The notes under the pieces: generated by a model
Database searches by the model: none
Told to the model about the DNA's origin: nothing
Seen by the model: the letters and a program-made list of their open reading frames with translations, nothing else
NCBI RefSeq assembly: GCF_024362695.1
Contig: NC_065412.1
Span: 3,595,992 to 3,659,991 of the forward strand
Direction of reading: 5' to 3'
Source: Pectinophora gossypiella
Lineage: Eukaryota > Arthropoda > Insecta > Lepidoptera > Gelechiidae
Length of the DNA stretch: 64,000 nt
Part shown: piece after piece, positions 43,301 to 50,063 of the stretch
Numbering within the stretch: the first letter of the stretch is position 1
Layout: each line of letters begins with the position of its first letter
Program-made: the position numbers and the translations under genes

Positions 43301-44573
43301 TGTTACTAACAGATATTTAAAAAGTAATATTGAATATAATAGTCTCCGTAAACTTTATTTCGTCGTATAACATGAGTTTCGTCAGTGAATAATATAATAT
43401 TATGAAACAGGTGTACCTATATTTATTTATTTAATCGTTTATTGTAAACTTTACAGCTTATAATAATCTTAATTAAAGTTGCGATGTTAAAAATCTTATA
43501 ATAGCCAATTACAAAGTTTGACAAATAAAATTTTATAAAGTGGAAAGTGAAATATAAAGATTTCATTTTTCCTTGTTTGATCAATATTTTTATCATTCAA
43601 TATAATAATAATCAATTGACATATATGGATAAGTCTTTACTAAAAATAACAAGTTTATTTTTAGCCTGACTTATGTAACAAAGTGAATATTATTATTTGA
43701 CCTTCTACTAATAATATAATCTTCTTCTATCGTGTGGATTATGAGGTGGATGACCGACCTCAACAGCTGTGATAATAAAAAAATAAAATTATAAGAGGGT
43801 AGTTTCCAACTAGTCAAATCAGTTACATTTTACTAAACGTCAAAATACGAAATTACTATCGAATTTGTACGAAAAAGCATCCATTATTTTACATTTTTTA
43901 TTCTTACATTATTACATTATTGTAAATTATTGTATTTTAAAGAATAATCTTTAAAATTCATAAATAAGTTAAATAAAAAAAAAGAAAACGATTTTTGTCT
44001 CTTTTAGATCTGTCTTTATTTAGAAATCAGAATTTTAAATTTATCTTTCGACAAAGACAGATCTAAAGGTGACTAAAACGTTTTCTTCTTTTCTATTTTT
44101 TTTATGAATTTTAATAAGAAAAATGTAAGTAATAATAAGTGCGACATTTTGTAAATTTTTTTTTCTATGACGTCACAGGTTTCTTTTTATACAAATTCCA
44201 TAGTAATTTCATGTTTTGACGTTTAGTAAAAAGTAACTGATGTTCTTCTAAAGTAATTGATTAGACTGATTCTATTATAATAATTGTAACTTATTCCTTC
44301 CAGGCCATGCCACAAATGACAGTTCTGGTACTAGTTCTCTACATCCTGGGATCTCTCACCGTCTTCGGCATGATTCTGGACTCGTCACCGAAGGCTCCAA
44401 TGCTGGAAATGTCGCGTTGTATAGCCACGCTGCTTATAGCCATATGGGTCACCCCGTCTTTGGGTGTTGTTGTTAACCCGCCCATGCAACTGTTCTATGT
44501 TTTATCTGGTCTTTTCTGGTCCTTGTTCGTGTATAAGACTGTTGAGATTAAGGCTGTTAAGTCTAGTGATTAA
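18630..44573 (+). CDS. AGMO: Alkylglycerol monooxygenase, complete, 9 coding exons
   Basis: Joined coding exons: 18630-18782, 19855-19982, 26249-26400, 29726-29829, 39046-39208, 39730-39881, 40958-41089, 41564-41683, 44304-44573. Every boundary has GT/AG and all phases agree, giving 1374 nt and 457 residues plus TAA; the human protein is about 445. Known role of the family: an integral ER-membrane di-iron enzyme that uses O2 and tetrahydrobiopterin to hydroxylate the ether-linked carbon of alkylglycerols, releasing an aldehyde and glycerol. Seen here: the iron-binding histidine motifs HRACHE (H140, H144), HQVHH (H153, H156, H157), FWIHTE (H209) and SHHRIHH (H228, H229, H232, H233), plus the AGMO-type stretches NLPWDS-like DLPWDS, LGPLE, LNTPSHH and LIIWDKLFGTF. 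Hydrophobic segments occur in the N-terminal part and in the last exon. The start is the first ATG after a TATA-like box; a second in-frame ATG lies three codons on. There is no sign of a pseudogene. Assignment is from remembered family similarity, without a search. Confidence 0.93.
18800..19020. mobile_element. Half of the 43812-type MITE, AGMO intron 1
   Basis: AAAGACAGATCTAAAGGTGAC, ATAATAAGTGTGTCATTTTG and TTTGACGTCACA match the right half of the 43812 element, starting less than 50 bp after the exon 1 donor. The exon 1 frame runs open through part of it by chance. Confidence 0.55.
19855..19982 (+). CDS. AGMO: AGMO coding exon 2 (residues 52-93)
   Basis: The acceptor TTCTTCCAG precedes AWPYFFMFMVLEHIVLK, a hydrophobic membrane segment, followed by GIRLNDGITSLSNG, which parallels the vertebrate 'RLDDALTSISAG' stretch. 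It ends with AG before GTAAGT, leaving two bases of an Arg codon that the next exon completes. Confidence 0.9.
20683..20740 (-). mobile_element. tRNA-SINE head remnant, AGMO intron 2
   Basis: On the minus strand it reads GCCTCCGTAGTCATGAGGTT, then the B box GGGATTCGATTCC. Only the promoter part is left. Confidence 0.5.
21431..24451 (-). mobile_element. Non-autonomous Helitron in AGMO intron 2
   Basis: Plus-strand left end CTAGCTTTTGCCCGCGACTT is the reverse of a Helitron 3' end (hairpin, then CTAG). The right end ATAAGTATAGA is the reverse of a TC start. The flanking bases are A and T, the A/T target expected for Helitrons. It is about 3.0 kb with no Rep/helicase ORF. About 1.9 kb of it is an array of a 134-bp unit, then a CAGA microsatellite. 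It also carries a 200-bp insert (about 21620-21815) shared with the 36561 copy. Confidence 0.88.
22300..24150 (-). repeat. 134-bp tandem array inside Helitron, about 14 units
   Basis: Each unit has the blocks GGTACCTGCATGCCAAATTT, CGTCTAACTTGAGTGGTTTA, TTTTTCATACAAAAGGATTT and CGTGGGAATTTCGGGAATTC. Units differ by a few substitutions, such as GTGCACC/TACACC and CCCGCT/CTTGCT, and the variants alternate in blocks, which suggests expansion by multi-unit duplication. Confidence 0.9.
24585..24780 (-). mobile_element. Repeat of the AGAGCCACGCTCTTGTCGGTG family, AGMO intron 2
   Basis: Plus strand: TACTGTCCTATTCAGGGGCG, GGCGCCATCCCACTAGCGTC, TACTGCGGGGCGTAAGGC, GCTACACCGATAAGAGCGTG. Confidence 0.62.
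24808..25100 (+). mobile_element. tRNA-headed SINE in AGMO intron 2
   Basis: GCCTCAGTCGTCCAGTGATT A-box region, B box GGGTTCGATTCCC, then the standard body and GGTTGATTGAGGAGAGG tail, slightly shortened at the 3' end. It has the same orientation as the host gene. Confidence 0.75.
25460..25620. mobile_element. Inverted-repeat MITE (CCAGGGATGAACGT family), AGMO intron 2
   Basis: AACCAGGGATGAACGTAGG and TTTGACAGCCAAGCAAA pair with TTTGCTTGGTTGTCAAA and CCCACGTTCACCCCTGGTT. The complementarity extends outward through ACCTTAAAAATTAAAA-type arms. Confidence 0.75.
26004..26150. mobile_element. Shortened MITE of the same family, AGMO intron 2
   Basis: CAGGTTAGTGACATCGTAACG at the left and CAGTATTCGTTACTATGTCAC then CCTGTAT at the right; the interior is reduced to about 145 bp. 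It ends about 100 bp before AGMO exon 3. Confidence 0.65.
26249..26400 (+). CDS. AGMO: AGMO coding exon 3 (first His box)
   Basis: The acceptor ATTTTCAG lies before LIWRGAESYLYTWIYANWR, then DLPWDSTLTW and GIDFCYYWMHRACH. This is the first histidine box HX3H (H140, H144) after a transmembrane helix. The donor is GTAACT, and one base (G) is left for the following Glu codon. Intron 2 upstream is 6.3 kb and holds a whole Helitron. Confidence 0.93.
27534..29349 (-). mobile_element. Non-autonomous Helitron in AGMO intron 3
   Basis: CTAGCTTTTGCCCGCGACTT at the left and TAGTATAGA at the right, the latter slightly degraded (one base missing, following base A instead of T). It contains about six 134-bp units in two blocks, a GATTA microsatellite near 28066-28090 and a CAGA repeat near 29196-29228. 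It lacks the 200-bp insert of its relatives. Antisense to AGMO. Confidence 0.85.
29726..29829 (+). CDS. AGMO: AGMO coding exon 4 (HxxHH box)
   Basis: This is a 104-nt exon. The acceptor CATTGTCCAG is followed by AG, which completes Glu145, then VHVLWAQHQVHHTSEDFN and GIRQSILQGWCGF. H153/H156/H157 form the second histidine box, and 'HHTSEDFN' corresponds to 'HHSSEDYN' of vertebrate AGMO. Donor GTAAGT, phase 0. No long reading frame covers it; it was found by carrying phase from exon 3. Confidence 0.93.
30046..30344 (+). mobile_element. tRNA-headed SINE in AGMO intron 4
   Basis: TGTGGTCTAGTGGTTATAGCG and AAGTTCGATTCC boxes followed by the body of the first subfamily, ending GACGTGTATAGGC. More diverged than the 35250 copy. 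Confidence 0.7.
30822..31125 (-). mobile_element. TATG-tailed short element, interrupted, AGMO intron 4
   Basis: CATACATAAACTCACGCC through CGATTCTGACACACTTCTC, then about 130 bp of unrelated T-rich sequence, then TTTTCCTCCACATTCATAAA and CATGCCGGCTCAGA. The inserted part begins with a T run, suggesting an antisense A-tailed insertion. Confidence 0.6.
31474..31630. mobile_element. AGCAATATTGC-family MITE, AGMO intron 4
   Basis: GAAGCAATTCATCC and AGCAATATTGCAATTTGACA at the left, mirrored by TGTCAAATAGCAATATTGCT and GAATTGCTTC at the right, ending GTGGTCTTTATAACCCC. The left terminus is eroded. Confidence 0.65.
32174..32468. mobile_element. Inverted-repeat MITE (TATACCTGTCATTTTCTTAT), AGMO intron 4
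   Basis: AGTTATACCTGTCATTTTCT and TATCCGTCGAAAAGAAAAG pair with CTTTTCGGTGGATAAGAAA and ATGACAAGTATAACA. Second copy at 54276-54600. Confidence 0.7.
33470..33625. mobile_element. Degraded relative of the GC-rich MITE, AGMO intron 4
   Basis: ACGGCAACCGCGGCACGCGC, AATTATATCGAGGGTTGC, CAACCAATAGACGC, then TATTAGTCAAAGCCCTTGAT and CACGCCGCGTGCAGTTGAG. Confidence 0.5.
33667..33940 (+). mobile_element. tRNA-headed SINE, second subfamily, AGMO intron 4
   Basis: CCTCCGTGGTCCAGTGG head and GAGTTCGAATCC B box, with a deletion after the B box, then GCTTCGGAAGGCACGTTAAG and the GTTGATGAGGTTGGT tail. Confidence 0.7.
34340..34375. repeat. GT microsatellite, AGMO intron 4
   Basis: About 14 GT repeats with one GTAT interruption. 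Confidence 0.9.
34697..34850 (+). mobile_element. Repeat of the AGAGCCACGCTCTTGTCGGTG family, AGMO intron 4
   Basis: CATCACTAATTTAAGAGCC, CTCTTGTCAGTGTAGCATTT, CTTCTGCCCCGCAGTACTC, GAGATGGCGCCCAGAATTG: the short 150-bp form. Confidence 0.62.
35250..35591 (+). mobile_element. tRNA-headed SINE with 15-bp TSD, AGMO intron 4
   Basis: A near-complete copy of the first subfamily: A box, B box GGGTTCGATTCCC, body, and CAGCAGTGGGACGTATATAGG end. The duplication GTACCTGCTATTATT at 35235-35249 and 35592-35606 fixes the ends. Because the duplication is perfect, this is probably one of the youngest SINE insertions here. Confidence 0.88.
36091..36490 (+). mobile_element. Fragment of a second Helitron-like family
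   Basis: It begins A|TCTATACTAATATTATAAAG, then a TTTG microsatellite, AACGCGCTAATCTCCGAAAC, TCGAGGAAGGCTATAGGC and AATAACATTACGCTATGACC. This start is common in lepidopteran repeats. The 3' end is not recognisable and it stops close to the full Helitron at 36561. Confidence 0.6.
36561..38599 (+). mobile_element. Non-autonomous Helitron in AGMO intron 4
   Basis: The clearest copy: it starts TCTATACTTATAATAAATC after an A and ends with the GC-rich hairpin GCGGACGAAGTCGCGGGC, then AAAAGCTAG before a T. It has about nine 134-bp units (36841-38060; spacing 134 between successive AAATCC anchors). It is sense to AGMO and has no coding capacity. Carries the 200-bp insert at about 38222-38425. Confidence 0.92.
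36841..38060 (+). repeat. 134-bp tandem array inside Helitron, about 9 units
   Basis: Anchors AAATCCTTTTGTATG recur at 36841, 36975, 37109, 37243 and on. Same unit as in the other Helitron copies, on the opposite strand. Confidence 0.9.
38619..38839. mobile_element. hAT-type MITE rich in TATCGATA, AGMO intron 4
   Basis: Perfect 11-bp terminal inverted repeats TAGTGTTGCCG / CGGCAACACTA and an 8-bp target duplication GTAAATAG (38611-38618, 38840-38847), which is the hAT signature. The interior has six TATCGATA and several more ATCGAT motifs in 220 bp and no ORF of its own. Long frames crossing it on both strands are artefacts of the repeat. Confidence 0.88.
38851..39017 (-). mobile_element. 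tRNA-headed SINE antisense, just before AGMO exon 5
   Basis: On the minus strand: CCTTTGGTCTGGTGGTAATA (A box), CTCGGGTTCGTTTGCC (B box), GGGGACAG, then GTAAGATGATCCGTG. Its head ends about 28 bp before the AGMO exon 5 start, close to the expected branch-point zone. Confidence 0.75.
39046..39208 (+). CDS. AGMO: AGMO coding exon 5 (third His cluster)
   Basis: The acceptor is TTCTTTACCAG. The exon encodes IFYLPLAVIIPPAQF (membrane segment), FWIHTETIKTLGPLEYIL and NTPSHHRIHH, with H209 and the HHXXHH cluster H228-H233. The open frame continues upstream of the acceptor into a SINE; the boundary was chosen because five residues (GWCGF) then separate LQ from IFY, exactly as in vertebrate AGMO. Donor GTAAGA. 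Confidence 0.92.
39730..39881 (+). CDS. AGMO: AGMO coding exon 6
   Basis: The acceptor TTATTAACAG precedes GT, which completes Gly234 of 'HHG'. It continues SNPYCIDVNYGGVLIIWDKLFGTF, a strongly conserved AGMO signature, then GLIYQQPSFNPVHLQ before GTAAAA. Phase 0 at the end. Confidence 0.93.
40062..40187 (+). mobile_element. Short element of the CTCTTGTCGGTGGAG family, AGMO intron 6
   Basis: A CT microsatellite, then ATTTAAACGCTGCGCTCTTG, GTGGAGTAATCGCCATTCC, TCCCGATACGACATGACCTG. A similar copy with the same order lies at 1382-1505. Confidence 0.7.
40685..40870. mobile_element. Inverted-repeat element AACGGGTTCTTACCGCG, AGMO intron 6
   Basis: TAATAACGGGTTCTTACCGC (40731) is mirrored by GCGGTAAGAACCCGTTATTA (40839-40858), with GTTTTAAGTTTACGCGGTTA outside the left arm. 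Copies at 45028-45115 (loop almost deleted) and 52806-53012. Confidence 0.7.
40958..41089 (+). CDS. AGMO: AGMO coding exon 7
   Basis: Acceptor TTATTTACAG, then TYYTKYVIKKFQEYDSWI and AVLDRPSWKPGSTLR, the 'GPGWGPGKPRLG'-like linker of the family, ending in RFRDMEED before GTAAGT. It has 44 codons and phase 0 on both sides. Confidence 0.9.
41564..41683 (+). CDS. AGMO: AGMO coding exon 8
   Basis: A 40-codon exon between TATTATTTTAG and GTAAGT. It encodes PKIHLQVKYDVILPKW and the start of a membrane segment, SLVLYGFYQLFLTHM. It is too short to show as a long reading frame and was found from splice signals and phase. Confidence 0.88.
41839..42128 (+). mobile_element. tRNA-headed SINE, degraded, AGMO intron 8
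   Basis: GCCTCC start, B-box-like TATGTTCGACTC, then AACATATCACAAAAATAAC, CGTGCTTCGGAAGGCAC and a second-subfamily tail (ACGAGGTTGGTTATCC). The A box is largely lost. Confidence 0.6.
42266..42412 (+). mobile_element. SINE 3' fragment, first subfamily
   Basis: CACCTCCACCAACCCGCAG to CAGCAGTGGGACGTGTATAGG only. It sits about 140 bp behind another SINE remnant in AGMO intron 8. Confidence 0.6.
43812..44248. mobile_element. Inverted-repeat MITE (CAGTTACATTTTACTAAACG), AGMO intron 8
   Basis: TCAGTTACATTTTACTAAAC and AATTACTATCGAATTTGTAC at the left are mirrored by ACAAATTCCATAGTAATTTC and GACGTTTAGTAAAAAGTAAC at the right. An inner palindrome uses AGATCTGTCTTT / AAAGACAGATCT. It ends about 55 bp before AGMO exon 9. 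Partial relatives at 18800-19020 and 31295-31470. Confidence 0.72.
44304..44573 (+). CDS. AGMO: AGMO last coding exon with stop
   Basis: The acceptor TTCCTTCCAG is followed by 89 codons and TAA at 44571-44573. It encodes several hydrophobic helices (TVLVLVLYILGSLTVFGMIL; CIATLLIAIWVTPSLGVVV; LFYVLSGLFWSLFVY) and ends KAVKSSD. The 'SSPKAPMLEMSRC' turn matches 'QRPKAAIMETLRC' of the vertebrate enzyme. No KKXX retrieval signal is visible at the C-terminus. Confidence 0.92.
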   Translation, partial: AMPQMTVLVLVLYILGSLTVFGMILDSSPKAPMLEMSRCIATLLIAIWVTPSLGVVVNPPMQLFYVLSGLFWSLFVYKTVEIKAVKSSD

Positions 44574-44840
44574 GTTCAGTGTCAAAATGTATCATGAGTA
44601 TGTGTAGATAATCCAAATGATTATTTACAAAACATCATGGTGATGAGTCATTTGGTACTCATCCCCATTTAAATTAAGAACGTTATCTTATATATAACTT
44701 ATTTCAATATGTGTGTGCCTTTGTGTGTGTGTGTGTGTATGTGCGTATTTTTTTATATTTAAGACACAATTATGTAATCGAACTTGTAATATGGTGATTG
44801 AAATATGGTCTTAAGTTACAATAAAGTTTATTACTTATTA
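44574..44840 (+). other. AGMO 3' untranslated region
   Basis: Sequence from the AGMO stop to the first good polyadenylation signal. It contains a short GT microsatellite near 44724-44740. The end point is inferred from the AATAAA at 44820. Confidence 0.55.
44820..44825 (+). terminator. Polyadenylation signal AATAAA of AGMO
   Basis: A canonical AATAAA 247 bp after the stop codon, followed by a T-rich stretch. It is the first canonical signal I see after the stop. Confidence 0.5.
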
Positions 44841-45027
44841 TTATTATTATGTAATGACACATAAATAAATCTATAAAAATACATTTTGTAAAAAAGAATT
44901 CAGTCCAGAAAATATTAAAAGACAAATTATAATTTTATTTTTCTTGTCAAATAAGTACTGAAAATCATTCAAAAACAAAGCAAGAAAATCAAGTATCAAC
45001 CGTTTGTAAGCTCACATTTCATACATT

Positions 45028-45115
45028 GTTTTAAGTTTACGCGGTTATTATCATAATTAAAACACATAGTAACGGGTTCTTACCGCGTTTAAATGGAGAA
45101 CCCGTTACTATGTCA
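45028..45115. mobile_element. Short copy of the AACGGGTTCTTACCGCG element
   Basis: GTTTTAAGTTTACGCGGTTA, then AGTAACGGGTTCTTACCGCG followed after a few bases by GAGAACCCGTTACTATG, making a tight hairpin just downstream of AGMO. Confidence 0.65.
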
Positions 45116-45401
45116 CATGTACCTAATACCATGTATGTAACACCTAACTGCTTGTGACTTTGCAATGATTAAATGAATATGAATATGAATGTGCTTTAAT
45201 TATTTAGCTCACATTTTATTTTTATTACACAGACTACATTATAAACGACGAAGTCTGAATAAAATAAAAAAAAATCCCTTTCATTTGATTTTTATTTGAG
45301 AATTGTAACCGCCTACGTACAGTTGTAAAACAATTCGTTGAAACGAGGACATCTTCTTAATTGGATAGGACACGAGGGAAAAAGTTAAGAAACATTAATG
45401 T

Positions 45402-45692
45402 AACTCGGTGGCGCAGCGGTTAACGCGCTCGGTCTGCGATTGTTGAAGTTAAGCAACTTTCGCAAAAGCCGGTCATAGGATGGGTGACCACAAAAAAAAG
45501 TTTTCATCTCGACCTCCTCCGTGCTTCGGAAGGCACGTTAAGCCGTTGGTCCCGGCTGCATTAGAAGCCGTTAATAACTACCAATCCGCACTGGGCCCGC
45601 GTGGTTAAGGCCCGATCTCCCTATCCATCCATAGGGAAGGCCCGTGCCCCAGTAGTGGGGACGTTAATGGGCTGGTGATGTGATGTGATGTG
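45402..45692 (+). mobile_element. Second tRNA/5S-headed SINE copy
   Basis: Same structure as the 15574 copy: CTCGGTGGCGCAGCGGTTAA, GAAGTTAAGCAAC, GGATGGGTGACCAC, a run of A, then the common body and a TGATGTGATGTGATG tail repeat. Duplication AATGTAACT (45397-45405, 45693-45701). Confidence 0.82.
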
Positions 45693-45949
45693 AATGTAAC
45701 TTGACTGCAAATATTAAAAGTACTTAATATAAAATGATAAAACAACATATTAAAACATTGCTTGCATGACTATATTGGAGTAGTTAGAGGTTATCCATCG
45801 CAAGATGAACTAAGTACCCACTCCTTACCGAATCAAAATAAACGAAATGATACTTCATTGTTTACGTTTAATATTGAATTATATTCTTTATGTTTATAAG
45901 GACCTGTACACAGTAGTGGGACGTAAAAATAATAATATTACATTTTGTT

Positions 45950-46350
45950 ACACGGTTCCCCTATTCCTAATGTACCTACCAATTTTAAAGTTCCTACCTT
46001 GAAAACTGGGAAAAGTCAAATTTTACCCCCTCTTTGAAGGGGTTGAGGGCAGATTTCAAAAAAAGAATGACCCACGATTGTTTTGTTAGTCAAAAATAGC
46101 CCGCATATAAATTTTTAGCTTTCTACCTTAAAAATTGCGGAATGGTCCATACAAACTTTACCCCCCATTTTAGGGGAGTGAGGGGTTAGAAAGGGACAAA
46201 ACTTGGCCTATGTTACTCTCCATCCCTTCAACTATACCCACTTAAAAAAATACGTCAATCCGTCGCTTCCTTTTGCTGTGAAAGACGGACAAACATACAG
46301 ACAGACACACACATACACTTTCCCATTTATAATAGGTATTAGTATAGATA
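45950..46350 (-). mobile_element. Helitron-like or RTE-like repeat end
   Basis: TTTGAAGGGGTTGAGGGCAG and ATTTTAGGGGAGTGAGGGG motifs, CAGACAGACACACACATAC, ending ATTAGTATAGA before T. The last bases are the reverse of a TCTATACTAAT start, as in the 36091 family. The left boundary is uncertain. Confidence 0.5.
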
Positions 46351-46789
46351 TACTATCCTATATCATATACCTATGTATTTATTCTACGTATTTTCTTCAC
46401 TTCTAAAACAGCAGAGACGCATTTTATTTCGAATGTTAAGTAGTTTTATTTGAGCGGTAGTTTAATTAAAACAGTAGGTATAAAGCGCCCGCGTACAACT
46501 TCAGGTTAACTTTAATGGCTCAACTTGGTAATATAAATGTAGTTGTTTGCTCAGTGGAAAAGGCTGTTAGCAGACTTCAACTGTTACTACCTTACCTTCT
46601 TTAAAAGGTTTAGAATTTACAGCACTAAATTGTGTTTAAAATTTTACAATACGGCGAAACCTACTGCGTTTAGTGTAAAATATTACTACTGCTTGTGAGA
46701 ATACGTAACGTATCTAAGAAATGTAATATAAACATCGATGAAACTAACAGAGGGATTGTGTCTTTTCAGCCTTTGGTTTTGGTTTCATA

Positions 46790-47490
46790 CAACACTATTA
46801 ACCCGGCCCCAGGGACATAGTCATCTTCTCTGCCCTCCACTAGGGCAATTCCTTTTCGGCGCGTCCTTGCCGCGGGGGTGGGCGCCTCTTACTTCAGTAG
46901 GCCGGAGCAAGATGGTGGATGAGTTCGGATCGGGACCCAGACCTACAGAGTATAACGTAGAACCCTTGCCCAGGGATACGGGTGAAGATCTCAACGGTTG
47001 CACAGGCGGAGGTGGGAGCCATCGGTACGGCAATGAAGGACAGAAGAGGCGAGTCACAGGTACTGTAACCTTGAACCTGACAGAGGGCAGCAGTACATAC
47101 ATACATACATACATAAACTCACGCCCGTAATCCCAAATGGGGTGGGCAGAGCCACAAGTAATCAAAGACAACTTGCAGCCACTGTTGATACGAAGTCCTA
47201 AGATGGATATGATGAACCTTATGGTGATAAGGGATCAGCCTATCGCCCATAACATTAGTCCATCATGTTAGAGGACGCATAATGTGAGAGGGCAGCAGTA
47301 ACTGTCAGTATTCAGAGGCGGAGGACTGGAAGCTTAGTACTGCTTTGAAATATAGACTACTCTGGGCGCCATCTGACTTGCGTCACACAGAGTACTGCGG
47401 GGCGGATGGCAAGAACCACTGCTCTATTTTTTCCTAAAAAAGTAGCATGGAGAATGCTACACCGACAAGAGCGTGGCTCTTAAATTAGTG
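46790..47490 (-). mobile_element. Repeat of the AGAGCCACGCTCTTGTCGGTG family, with nested insert
   Basis: Its minus-strand start is TTTAAGAGCCACGCTCTTGT, then GTGTAGCATTCTCCATGC, TCTGCCCCGCAGTACTCTG-like and ATGGCGCCCAGAGTAG. It is the longest copy here and includes an open 130-codon stretch without recognisable protein similarity. Shorter copies: 17208-17506 (-), 24585-24780 (-), 34697-34850 (+), 57825-57985 (+). Confidence 0.6.
47096..47286 (-). mobile_element. TATG-tailed element (second type) nested in a larger repeat
   Basis: It begins with CATACATACATACATAAAC on the plus strand and ends ATGTTAGAGGACGCATAATG. The 14-bp duplication AGAGGGCAGCAGTA at 47082-47095 and 47287-47300 marks a clean insertion into the surrounding repeat. 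Confidence 0.85.
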
Positions 47491-47499
47491 TGTGTGTGT

Positions 47500-49080
47500 C
47501 TTACCACGATTAGCGTTACTAGGCGTCCAGATAAACCCGCATATAGTTAAGCTTTTTGAATGCTCGAATCGTCCGGCCAAATTAAATGGTCTTCGGCTTG
47601 TCCAAATTTTGTTAGGCCGCACAATCGTTTCAAGAATTAGGTAGTAATATAGATGATTTATTGAATTTTATTTTTATTGATGAACTTAAGAACGTTTATG
47701 GAAAATGATCAGAAAAGCCTGATTTTACATAGATTTTTTTAAGCCCGTCCTTTTTATCCAAATGCCCGGCCAAACTGACTGGTCTCTCCGGCTAATAGGT
47801 TTGACGAGCTAACCCTAACCTTGATGAATAATCAAATACATAAGTAGGAAAATTTTAAAACTAGTCGCGACATTGAATGCAATAAATAACTTATTTTGGT
47901 CTTAATAGGTTCAAAATTAGTTATAATAATAATGTAGTAGATAGACGTAAACAAGGTGGATTTGGCTAAAAAATCGATACACGCAAGAATCGATTAGGTT
48001 GAGCGAGACAGTTGCGTTCACAATTCAAATGATGCAACAACTGAACGATGTGTCATTAGATCGATAAACATAATAGCTCTACTTAATCGTTTGTAATTTT
48101 AGGGTTCTGCATACCTGCCCTTAAAGACGACTATTTCCGCGAATGGTACATGTGAATTGTATAAATAAGTACGTTAAAATGACTAAATTGGGTATTTCGT
48201 TCAGAATTGAGTTAACTGAACAATAAAATTAAGCCAAAGGAAGATATCGCTGTTGGCAATAAGGCCGTATAAACCTACCTTGCTGTAAGTTTTTAATAAA
48301 GTGTTCAATCGTTCAGTGTACTTTTTAAATTTCATTACCTCTAAGCTTAGAATGCAAAAATAGTTTCTACGAGTGATATAATTATAACTTCATTGAATCT
48401 GAAAAAACCGCCAATAGGTAGATTTATAGTATTCAATATTCTTTATTTGCATAAGTACTAGAATGGTGTCCAAGTTGGTAAGTTACATACGAGCTTCACA
48501 TATTTTTCAAGCACAACAAGATATAAGTTTAAAAAGTGAAAGAAGCTTTTCAAATTATAACATCAGTATCATTAAATCATTCACTAGTGCTGTAGTAAAA
48601 TTTAATAATTTGAAGTTCTTTTATATTTTAATAAAGATATTGACACTTTTTCTTCTATAGTCTAGATATAGGTAAATTTAATCTTTTACCACGACGCAAT
48701 ATGTATTTTACAGGCAGATCTTCGCGGCGTTTAAAAACCCATTTATATTCAACGCAGATTGGCAAATTCTTTCACCTCGATGACAAATCAAATTCCAAAT
48801 GACAAGGGTGAATTTTGCAGGTGCCTCTCGTGTGCCTCTGTAGGTAAGTAATTTCGTTGACGCATTTTTTGCATGTTTTCTAAAGGGTGGGCTGCGAATA
48901 AGGGCCTCATACCATGGATCTACAAAAATTACCGACGCCTTATTGTTGAAAAATACCGCACCAAAATTGACGTATAGAATGTCGAAATTATGTACCTATG
49001 TAATTTAGAAATTCACCCAAATATAAGGAGTGCTTCACGTCACGTGTACTTCACGAAGAATAAGGTAGTTGCACTTCATA
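47500..49080. other. Intergenic stretch without recognised feature
   Basis: AT-rich, no repeat shared with the rest of the window by eye. One 65-codon frame at 48463 has no supporting feature. Confidence 0.45.
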
Positions 49081-49096
49081 ATATATAATTAAGCAT

Positions 49097-49219
49097 CTCT
49101 CTCTCTTTATTTAAGAGCTGTGCTCTTTTCGGTGGAGTAATCGCCATTCCCCTCTTCTTCCCGCCAAATCCTTCACCTACTGATACGACACGACCTGCAC
49201 CTTCTCTTTTATTTGTTTT
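49097..49219 (+). mobile_element. Short element of the CTCTTGTCGGTGGAG family, with TSD
   Basis: CTCTCTCTTTATTTAAGAGC, CTCTTTTCGGTGGAGTAATC, TCTTCTTCCCGCC, TACGACACGACCTGCACC. The duplication AATTAAGCAT at 49087-49096 and 49220-49229 shows it is a 123-bp complete insertion. Confidence 0.8.
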
Positions 49220-49931
49220 AATTAAGCATAGGCCGCCAAAAACACATCGACAAAAAAGAAACTGACCTACTTATTACTACAATAGAATCCTAAATAAAGT
49301 ACGTTTCATCATATTATATGTGCAGTGTACTTGTTAAGGTCATTGACACGGACGTGCATACGATTTTATTGGCTCAATAAATTGGCTGATTCGTTTTAAT
49401 AAGTTATTGAAAGCGCTCGCCGGTTGCTAAGTGGACTTTGACAATTCTGCTTGGAAGCATATAGAAAGGCTTATTACATATTTTTGTGGAACAATATAAT
49501 TATTTATTCGTTATTATCGATTTCGTAGTTAGCTATGAAGAGAAGAAAAGCTTAGAGCTTAAAGAAGTTTAGGTGGGTGTAAAGGTAAATCAAAGCAGAT
49601 TAAAAATATTCAGCGCATACGATTGCTTACAGAAATTTCCGTTTTATATGGAATTATAATCACTATCATAGAACAGAGAAGATCGATTTTCTTTTTATTA
49701 ATTAGAAACATTTGTGCCGAATTTATTATGATGACGCTATTCGATTTTTAAATTCAGCATAAAATCAAAACACTTCCAAAGTTTTGTTCAACAAAACAAT
49801 GGTAGGTATAAATTAGAATTTGGAACATTAAATTAATATTAAGAATTAAACATTTAAATTATCTGCTATTAAATGACATTTATTTTTTATTCTTAATTTA
49901 ATATTTTTATGATAATCCTTTTATAATGTCC

Positions 49932-50063
49932 TGGCCAGATATTTTCATGAAATGGTTATATTTCATGAAATAGACAACTTAAGCTGGCCATATCAATAAT
50001 GTAGGCGGTGTTCATTATAAATGTTGTCTATTTCATGAAATAATCAATTCTTATATCTGGCCA
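49932..50063. mobile_element. Inverted-repeat MITE with TTTCATGAAAT
   Basis: TGGCCAGATATTTTCATGAA at the left and the complementary TTCATGAAAT ... ATATCTGGCCA at the right, with two further ATTTCATGAAAT palindromes inside. 132 bp. Confidence 0.7.

Noticed and set aside
46738..47130. 130-codon open frame (and antisense frames of 116 and 70 codons)
   Set aside because: It covers an interspersed repeat and the nested TATG-tailed insertion; no recognisable domain, and frames are open on both strands.
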